Under the pieces are notes generated by a model that was not told where the DNA came from, searched no databases, and was given only the letters and a program-made list of their open reading frames with translations. Source: Planctomycetota bacterium (GTDB lineage: Bacteria > Planctomycetota > PUPC01 > JABMSA01 > JAUWKK01). Taken from it: a DNA stretch of 10,488 nt. Each line of letters begins with the position of its first letter. Position 1 is the stretch's first letter. The stretch spans positions 1-10,488 of the forward strand of contig JAUWKK010000065.1 of the NCBI GenBank assembly GCA_030614245.1, in the 5' to 3' direction. The position numbers and the translations under genes were made by a program. Positions 5,720-10,488 of this stretch are shown here, piece by piece.

Positions 5720-7924
5720 CTATTCGATTTCAAAGACAGCCTTGCCCGAGCCTGTGTTACCCGCTTCGTCAGATGCCAGGATTACTATGGTGTGTTCGCC
5801 GGGCCCGAGCGCTTCAGTGGTGAACTCGACGGCCTCGGTCTTTGTATCGAAGATGCCATCGTCCGGCAGCAGCGTGTGCCAGTCGCCGCTGTCGATGGAG
5901 TATCGAGCGGACTTGATATTGCTGACGGCGTCCTCGATCTTAGCCGAAATTGTGACTGCCTTGTCCTTCGGCTTGCCGGCATTGATATCGAGCACGCGCG
6001 GGCGGGTGTTATCTATGGTGAAGGACTGGCTTTCGAGCCCGGCGCTACAGGCGCGGTCTCCGGGGTTCGCGGGCGAATCGCTCGCGGTTACCTTCACACG
6101 ATACACGCCGTCCGGGACGGTGTTCGTGTCCCAGTCGGCCTTCGGCTCCTTCCAGTCTTCGCCGATCGGCTTCCAGTTCTTCTCGCCTTCGCCCTTGAAT
6201 CCAAGCGTGTATTTCAGCTTGTCGCCGTTGGGATCGGACGCTTTCCATGCGATCTTGATCGACTTGCCGAACGCCAGTTGCCCGGGTGCGGTGTCCTTTT
6301 CGGCGGCGACTGTAATGCTGCCGACGACGGGCGGCTGGTTTGCGGTGATGTATGATATCGTCACCTGGTCGACCTGCGGCGAGATGCTGCGGTCGTTCGT
6401 ATTGAACGTGATGCGGTACTGTATGAAACGGGCGGCTGTCGATAGTATCTTCGATCCGGCGGCGGTGAGTTCGTCCGACCAGTCCGTCCAGGTCTCATCG
6501 GCTTCGGCGACGTTGCCTGTGCGGGTGGCGACGGTAACACTCGTCTTGCCGGGTGTCGAGCCGGTCCAGGATACCCGTCCCCATTGGGCGGTGAGTTTCG
6601 CATCGTGGACGGTCGATGTATACATCGCCATCGCGCCGTGAGGAGCGAGTATCTTGCAGACATTGCCGTTATTCGAAGTGGCGCAGTATCGCGCCTTGCC
6701 GGCATCGAGGATCGCTGTGACCTGCGCGCCGTCGTTGCGGATGAGCATCGCGGCTTCGCCGCGTTCGTTAACGAGGTATATCTTGCCTTCGTTGCCGGTG
6801 CCCACGAGCAGCCCGTCGTCGGTGGCTAAGAGCGACAGGACCGCAGCTCCTTTCTTCTCGAATATCTTGCGGACATTACCTTTCGGGTCGATGCGATAGA
6901 CGCAGTTCGTTCCGTTGATGACTTCGCCCGGTGCTTTTCTCGGTCTCTTTCCACCAGTTGCGCCATCGTCTTCGCCGGCACCTCCGCCTCCCGGGGCGGG
7001 CGTTGGCCTGTTTGTGGCCGGTCTCGGTTTGCCGGAAGGCTTGGCAGCGGGCACAAGCGGCTTCGCCGTGGTCGGTGCGCCGGATGCCGTGCCGACGTAG
7101 AGGTTGCCTTTCGCGTCGAGCGTCAGGCAGCGGAGCTCCTTTTCGGGCGGCTCGTACAGCACGAAGCCCTTGCCGCTCTTGCCGATCCTGTAGATACGGC
7201 CCTTGCCCGCGGATGCGGCATAGACGGTGCCGTCCGCTGCGATTGCGAGAGCCATGAAGTGGCGTTCGGGGGTATCGAGGATGACTTTCGCCTCGCCCTT
7301 GGGCGATATCCTGAGCAGTCGGCCGTCGTCGCCGGTGGCGGCGTAGAGCGAGCCGTCCGATGCGAACTCAATCGCCCAGATGTATCGATCTGAGCCCTTA
7401 TAGAGCACCTGGCCGACACCGTCTGGTGCGATCTTGTAGATGCTGCCGCCGGGCGCGGTGCCGGCGTATATGTTGCCGTCGGAGTCGGTCGCCAGGGAGA
7501 GCACGAACAAGTCCTCAACCTTGAAGAAAGGGCTTGGCTTGCCTTGGGGGTCGATGCGGATGATACGCCCGTCTTTGTCGATGCCGGCGTAGAGGTTGCC
7601 CTTCCCATCGGCGGTCAGGCACCAGATCAGCATCTTCTCTTCTTCGAGAAGCTTCTTTGTATCCGGTGCGATCTCGATGCGTCCGGACGAGAGCACGGCT
7701 ATCTGCTCGAGTGTGCCCGAGCCGAAATCCCCCGTTGTCGTCTGGACCCATCGGCCGGTCGCACCCGGCACGGGAGCGGCCGAAATCAGCACCGTCAGAG
7801 CCATAAGAACACAAAGGAAGGCTACTGGCTTCAGGCTACAGACATCAGCCAAGCGCCTGGCTCTTTCTGCCTGATGCCTGAGGTCTGAGGCCTGAGGTCT
7901 TAAGCAGCTACCGGCGTTCCTCAT
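5720..7924 (-). CDS. secreted beta-propeller protein with C-terminal Fn3/Ig-like domains
   Basis: A protein of about 734 residues, probably exported. A hydrophobic segment at about 34-53 ending in AAPVPGA looks like a signal peptide, but it is preceded by an unusual 30-residue charged stretch encoded by a repeat element. Residues 95-435 hold repeated propeller blades of the NHL/SMP-30 type with the recurring pattern DGNIYAGT..G.IYKI. A Pro/Gly/Lys-rich insertion at about 283-335 interrupts one blade. Then come a beta-rich region with WTDWSDEL (about 440-527), an Fn3-like domain starting at PPVVGSITV (about 530-638) with SDPNGDKLKYTL, and a last Ig-like domain ending ILASDEAGNTG. No enzymatic motif is visible, so a scaffold, ligand-binding or sensor role outside the cytoplasm is the best guess. 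Start: ATG 7924 has AAGGGA 9 nt upstream; ATG 7933 is in frame but too close to it. It is last in the minus-strand run after the S55 and DUF5989 genes. Confidence 0.85.
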   Translation of the reverse strand: MRNAGSCLRPQASDLRHQAERARRLADVCSLKPVAFLCVLMALTVLISAAPVPGATGRWVQTTTGDFGSGTLEQIAVLSSGRIEIAPDTKKLLEEEKMLIWCLTADGKGNLYAGIDKDGRIIRIDPQGKPSPFFKVEDLFVLSLATDSDGNIYAGTAPGGSIYKIAPDGVGQVLYKGSDRYIWAIEFASDGSLYAATGDDGRLLRISPKGEAKVILDTPERHFMALAIAADGTVYAASAGKGRIYRIGKSGKGFVLYEPPEKELRCLTLDAKGNLYVGTASGAPTTAKPLVPAAKPSGKPRPATNRPTPAPGGGGAGEDDGATGGKRPRKAPGEVINGTNCVYRIDPKGNVRKIFEKKGAAVLSLLATDDGLLVGTGNEGKIYLVNERGEAAMLIRNDGAQVTAILDAGKARYCATSNNGNVCKILAPHGAMAMYTSTVHDAKLTAQWGRVSWTGSTPGKTSVTVATRTGNVAEADETWTDWSDELTAAGSKILSTAARFIQYRITFNTNDRSISPQVDQVTISYITANQPPVVGSITVAAEKDTAPGQLAFGKSIKIAWKASDPNGDKLKYTLGFKGEGEKNWKPIGEDWKEPKADWDTNTVPDGVYRVKVTASDSPANPGDRACSAGLESQSFTIDNTRPRVLDINAGKPKDKAVTISAKIEDAVSNIKSARYSIDSGDWHTLLPDDGIFDTKTEAVEFTTEALGPGEHTIVILASDEAGNTGSGKAVFEIE
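7821..7901 (-). repeat. second bipartite heptamer repeat, inside the propeller 5' coding end
   Basis: Read on the minus strand it has the same order as the element at 3208-3320: CCTCAG-type units, a GCAGAAAGAGCC block, then TCTGTAG/CCTGAAG units. It lies in frame after the probable propeller start and encodes roughly residues 8-35. The period of 7 is not a multiple of 3, so the peptide shows no repeat. Confidence 0.7.
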
Positions 7925-7951
7925 TCGTTTCATTCCCTTATCATTTATAAT

Positions 7952-8031
7952 GTGGGGCAGGCTTTCAGCCTGCCAATGCAATGAATGAGCAGCCCTCCGT
8001 AGGCGGGCAGGCCTGGAAAGGCTGCTCCACG
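7952..8031. repeat. REPIN-like double-hairpin element, copy 1
   Basis: It runs from GTGGGGCAGGCTTTC to GAAAGGCTGCTCCAC; these 15-nt ends are inverted repeats at 13 of 15 positions. Inner hairpins are GCAGGCT/AGCCTGC, and GCAGCC with GGCTGC. Compared with copy 2 it carries a 19-nt insertion at 7995-8013. It abuts the TGA of the DUF5989 gene and lies upstream of the propeller gene. Confidence 0.8.
7995..8013. repeat. 19-nt micro-insertion inside REPIN-like copy 1
   Basis: The sequence CTCCGTAGGCGGGCAGGCC splits GCAGCC from TGGAAAGGCTGC, which are contiguous in copy 2. Its reverse complement (core GCCCGCCTACGG) resembles the insert at 10219-10237 (core GCCTGCCTATGG). Confidence 0.65.
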
Positions 8032-8184
8032 TCACCCGAAGATCGGATAGAAGAAAGGCAGCAGCCCCAGCGGCTCGGCTACGGCGATGATGAAGCCGAG
8101 CAGGATGAGGATCACCAGCACCGGCAGAAGCCACCAGCGCTTCTGCGTGCGAACGAACAGCCATAATTCACGAAATATCGACAT
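8032..8184 (-). CDS. DUF5989-like single-pass membrane protein (50 aa)
   Basis: A 50-residue protein starting MSIFRELWLFVRTQKRWWLL. This N-terminus, the basic K-R-W-W boundary, one hydrophobic helix at about 19-37, then A-E and a short PFFYPIFG tail match the layout of the DUF5989 family as I remember it (about 50 residues, typically ending in PFIYTLF). The positive residues before the helix predict an inner-membrane protein with the N-terminus inside. Function is unknown; family members are often seen near carbamoyltransferase and SxtJ-like genes, which are absent here. An in-frame ATG at 8193 would add three residues (MRK); 8184 was chosen because it gives the family-typical start. Neither has a strong Shine-Dalgarno. 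The gene lies between the S55 and propeller genes on the same strand and is bracketed by inverted repeat elements. Its TGA touches copy 1. Confidence 0.75.
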   Translation of the reverse strand: MSIFRELWLFVRTQKRWWLLPVLVILILLGFIIAVAEPLGLLPFFYPIFG

Positions 8185-8210
8185 CTTTCGCATTGGCTAT
8201 CCATCTTTAT

Positions 8211-8265
8211 GTGGAGCAGCCTTTCCAGGCTGCTGATTAATCGGCAGGCTGAAAGCCTGCCCCAC
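8211..8265. repeat. REPIN-like double-hairpin element, copy 2 (inverted relative to copy 1)
   Basis: A 55-nt element that, read on the minus strand, has hairpins GCAGGCT-TTC-AGCCTGC and GCAGCCT-GGAA-AGGCTGC joined by GATTAATCA, and 15-nt imperfect terminal inverted repeats. It starts one base after the TGA of the S55 gene and ends 26 nt before the DUF5989 start at 8184. Confidence 0.85.
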
Positions 8266-8266
8266 A

Positions 8267-10075
8267 TCATTGCTCTTCCGACCCGCCAGAATCGCGGGCA
8301 GGACCGATGAGGATCGGCAGACGGTGGCTCCCGGTGATCATCCAGCCGGTCTGTGTGAAGCTCGTCGACGCCGAGGCACCGGGAGACAAGCTCTGTGTGC
8401 GGCGAGGATGCCTGAGCGCCAGCATCATCGAGTTTGGCACCGAGGGCAGTTCCACGCCGTGTATCGCAACACCGAGGCGGTTGGTGGCCAGGCGCGCGAT
8501 CAGCTTGCCCCGGTGTTCGTAATATCGCATTGATGAGACGAGTTGCTCGAACGTTTCAGGATTGAAGAAATGCGGCCGCCCGTTGCGTGCATGCGAGAAG
8601 GCCGTTGCGGCGTCGCACACTTCCAGCATCGTCGGCCCGGTCGGCATATCCTTGGGTATCCGCAGCTCGACCTTGCGAGTGAAGCATTCGCCCCGGAAGG
8701 GTTTCAGCAGAACCTCGATGGTGACGCTCTCGCCGGGTGCCGCTCTATTGCGGTCGAGAGTAGCCGATTGTATCACCGCCGACCGCCGGCCGTTGGAGAC
8801 CTTCACGCCGCATCTTACCGACTTGATCGAGACGCGGTGGATCGTGTTGCGGTTGAGCAGAGCGGCGGGGAACGCCGTCTCGCGCATCAGCACCGGCAGC
8901 GTATCGCGGCCGCCGGTGCCTGCGATCATGTTCTCGAGTACGATGGGTTCCTTCACATCGTCGCATTCGATCTCGATGCGGTATTCGATGGTGTGATCGT
9001 AAGGCATCATTCCCATTGCCTCAATCGCAGAACCGACAGCCGCTTCGATGACTGCTGACGTCATATCCCAGTCATCGATGGCCTTGATGTTGTATGTGGC
9101 TTTCTCGCCGAGATCGGTGCGGTCGACGTCGATCGTAACGTCGATCATCCCGGGCGGGTCGCCCACTTTGCCCACGATGCCTTCCATTCGGTCGACGGTT
9201 ATCGTGCCGACGACTTCGAGCGGCACCGTGAGCTTGAATGACATCCCTTGGCGGGGAATGACTGTCACGACCGAGCCGGTCGCCATTGGCAGCCTCACTG
9301 CTCCCGCGCGCTTAATCTGGTGTCCGAACGCGAAAATCGTGTCGCCCACGCGTGCGGTGACGGTCCCCGAGGCGGACATTGTGACGTCGCCCAGCAGCAT
9401 CGGCACGGTGAGCACGGAACCCTGTTCGAGCCTGACGTTGCCCTCGGCGGTGCCGGTGCCGCCGCCCTGGACGGGCACCATTCCGAAACGAGCCATTCTC
9501 TCGGCGAGGATATCGAGCACGAGGTCCGATGATGTGGAGACGAAGACCGGTGTGCGGATTGGCTGCAGTGAGGCGGCGCGGCCGTCGCCGGGCGCCGATC
9601 GCGGCTCGGCTTCGGCTATTGTGCGAGTTGCAAGAGCGATTGCCGGGTCGATGGTGCCGTGCGGTGCTTCAGCCGATCTGAGCGGGCCGGGCTCTCCGAC
9701 CTTGAGCATATACTCGATCGGCGTCACGCCGGCGTAGGCAATCTTGGCCCCGGTCCAAGTGCGAGCGATGGCGCCGATCATTCGTCCGTCGATGTAGCAC
9801 GGACTGCCGCTCATCCCCTGCGCGATACCGGATAACTCGAGGTCCTGACCGCTCGCGCGAATGACTATTATGTCTTCCTTCGGGAAGGCGTTCTTGACCT
9901 TGTCGATGACTTCGAACTGAAACTCCTCGATTTTCGTGCCTCGGAAAACCGAGCGTCCCACGCCTTTCATGCCCCTCTTGACCTCGCTGACGGGCATGTA
10001 CTTCTTCGGCAGATTGGCGGGAAAACCCGCGGCGGCCGTGCAGATTACGATCAAGATGACCGGCAGTCTTTTCAT
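8267..10075 (-). CDS. secreted SpoIVB-type (S55 family) peptidase-like protein
   Basis: A 602-residue exported protein related to SpoIVB serine peptidases (MEROPS S55). Residues 1-20 are a short signal peptide (MKRLPVILIVICTAAAG). MPVSEVKRGMKGVGRSVFRG (27-46) is a conserved opening block. GIAQGMSGSPCYIDGRMIGA (83-102) holds the GMSGSP motif; by comparison with GDSGGP of trypsin-like enzymes, Ser89 would be the nucleophile. YAGVTPIEYML (114-124) follows, and FAFGH (248-252) supplies the expected His252. In SpoIVB the GH motif precedes GMSGSP; here the order is reversed. No PDZ domain is recognised. The second half is beta-rich and uncharacterised. Start: ATG 10075 has GAGGAA upstream with good spacing and begins a proper signal peptide, so a longer open frame from 10207 is not used. 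First gene of the minus-strand run. The family call is good; proteolytic activity is not proven and a substrate-binding role is possible. Confidence 0.87.
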   Translation of the reverse strand: MKRLPVILIVICTAAAGFPANLPKKYMPVSEVKRGMKGVGRSVFRGTKIEEFQFEVIDKVKNAFPKEDIIVIRASGQDLELSGIAQGMSGSPCYIDGRMIGAIARTWTGAKIAYAGVTPIEYMLKVGEPGPLRSAEAPHGTIDPAIALATRTIAEAEPRSAPGDGRAASLQPIRTPVFVSTSSDLVLDILAERMARFGMVPVQGGGTGTAEGNVRLEQGSVLTVPMLLGDVTMSASGTVTARVGDTIFAFGHQIKRAGAVRLPMATGSVVTVIPRQGMSFKLTVPLEVVGTITVDRMEGIVGKVGDPPGMIDVTIDVDRTDLGEKATYNIKAIDDWDMTSAVIEAAVGSAIEAMGMMPYDHTIEYRIEIECDDVKEPIVLENMIAGTGGRDTLPVLMRETAFPAALLNRNTIHRVSIKSVRCGVKVSNGRRSAVIQSATLDRNRAAPGESVTIEVLLKPFRGECFTRKVELRIPKDMPTGPTMLEVCDAATAFSHARNGRPHFFNPETFEQLVSSMRYYEHRGKLIARLATNRLGVAIHGVELPSVPNSMMLALRHPRRTQSLSPGASASTSFTQTGWMITGSHRLPILIGPARDSGGSEEQ

Positions 10076-10097
10076 TATTGTCTTCCTCTCGCCATTG

Positions 10098-10127
10098 AGT
10101 ATATCACAGAGACCGAGGCAGAGGCAA
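10098..10127 (-). promoter_or_regulatory. candidate extended -10 promoter for the S55 operon
   Basis: On the minus strand, TTGCCT (10127-10122) and TATACT (10103-10098) are separated by 18 nt. TGA directly before TATACT gives an extended -10. It lies 22 nt upstream of the S55 ATG, leaving a short leader that contains the Shine-Dalgarno. Confidence 0.4.
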
Positions 10128-10169
10128 GAGAAAAGGCACTTTCGAATGGCCCTGCAACGGATCCGCCCC

Positions 10170-10255
10170 TGGTAGGGAATGGAACCCCGCCATAGGCGGG
10201 GAGGCACCCGATGAACGCACCCGCCTGCCTATGGCAGGGATAAACACAGATAAGG
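10170..10255. repeat. degenerate GATAAACGCAGATAA-family repeat split by micro-insertions
   Basis: GGGAATGGAACC, then GATGAACGC (10210-10218), then GGATAAACACAGATAAGG (10238-10255) match in order the 3' part of the 5252-5481 repeat. Two short GC-rich blocks interrupt it: a CCGCCATAGGCGGGG-type block near 10187-10205 and a 19-nt block at 10219-10237. No gene is visible. Confidence 0.6.
10219..10237. repeat. 19-nt micro-insertion in the degenerate repeat
   Basis: ACCCGCCTGCCTATGGCAG separates GATGAACGC from GGATAAAC, which are adjacent at 5437-5452. It is related in sequence and identical in length to the insert at 7995-8013. The exact boundary is ambiguous by one or two G residues. Confidence 0.6.
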
Positions 10256-10310
10256 TATTCGAGATGTTAAGATGGGGCTTGTATTTGGCGTGTATAGAAT
10301 ACCCGCGGCG

Positions 10311-10361
10311 GCTTGCAGCCCCGTAGGCCATGCGGCAGGCGGGCTGGAAAGCCTGCCCCAC
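10311..10361. repeat. partial REPIN-like unit with micro-insertion
   Basis: A GCAGCC...CTGGAAAGCCTGCCCCAC unit, related to the half-hairpins at 7952-8031 and 8211-8265, is interrupted by about 23 nt reading CCGTAGGCCATGCGGCAGGC and GGG. The reverse complement carries the same CCGCCTGCC...TACGG theme as the other inserts. Confidence 0.55.
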
Positions 10362-10488
10362 GGAGAAATGCTGCTCGACGTAAAACAGCCGTCGCCTCCT
10401 CGCTGCGGAGCCGCGGGGGCATATAGGCTGGGGCTTCAGCCCCAGTAAAAGAGCGAAGCAAAACGAGCCGCCCTGAAGGGGCGCAGGA
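10362..10488. repeat. non-coding repeat-rich right edge with two small palindromes
   Basis: No gene is recognisable. CTGGGGCTTCAGCCCCAG at 10428-10445 is a perfect 18-nt palindrome with a minimal loop, and CGCCCTGAAGGGGCG near 10469-10483 is another short stem. Both resemble the GGGGCTTCAGCCCC type of dispersed hairpins. The block probably continues beyond the window. Confidence 0.45.

Noticed and set aside
5697..6641. Long open frame on the + strand opposite the propeller gene
   Set aside because: Low-complexity Ser/Val-rich translation with no recognisable domain; it is the antisense of a well-supported protein with clear blade repeats.
7934..8164. N-terminal extension of the propeller frame across the DUF5989 gene
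   Set aside because: Arg/Ala-rich translation without motif; the region is better explained by the DUF5989-like frame and a REPIN-like repeat.
10262..10488. Small minus-strand gene at the right edge
   Set aside because: The open frame is formed by repeat and palindrome remnants, lacks a ribosome binding site and has no protein-like composition.

Overview
This 10.5 kb window looks like chromosomal DNA of an uncultured, fairly GC-rich bacterium. The coding sequences are ordinary bacterial genes. The spaces between them are packed with short dispersed and palindromic repeats of a kind common in environmental genomes of the Planctomycetota and neighbouring deep-branching groups. The phylum is a guess from style and from the SpoIVB-type S55 protein. 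No rRNA, tRNA or phylogenetic marker is present to fix it.

Left part, + strand (1-5213): the 3' part of an ATP-grasp ligase gene is followed after 27 nt by a GNAT acetyltransferase gene. A second unit then encodes a molybdate/tungstate-type (ModABC-like) ABC importer: a lipoprotein carrying two complete ModA-like binding domains in one chain, a single six-helix permease, and an ATPase with a C-terminal TOBE-type region. The permease stop and ATPase start overlap as ATGA. A heptamer-repeat element separates the binding-protein gene from the permease gene.

Middle (5214-5719): a convergent intergenic region with no gene. It holds two copies of a roughly 110-bp direct repeat, an 82-bp near-perfect palindrome, and a long imperfect hairpin just 3' of the minus-strand operon.

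Right part, - strand (transcribed from 10075 down to 5720): a secreted SpoIVB-type S55 protein, then a 50-residue single-pass membrane protein that I assign to the DUF5989 family and that is easy to miss because of its size, then a large secreted beta-propeller protein with Ig/Fn3-like C-terminal domains. Immediately after the stop codons of the first two genes sit two inverted copies of one REPIN-like double-hairpin element. The shared direction, one plausible promoter (extended -10) and exported products suggest an envelope-associated operon of unknown role.

Right edge (10128-10488): non-coding and made of repeat remnants, some of which carry ~19-nt micro-insertions. The most unusual content of the window is this nested repeat ecology, the fused double ModA lipoprotein and the S55/DUF5989/propeller locus. 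I found no defence system, CRISPR array, prophage or transposase gene.
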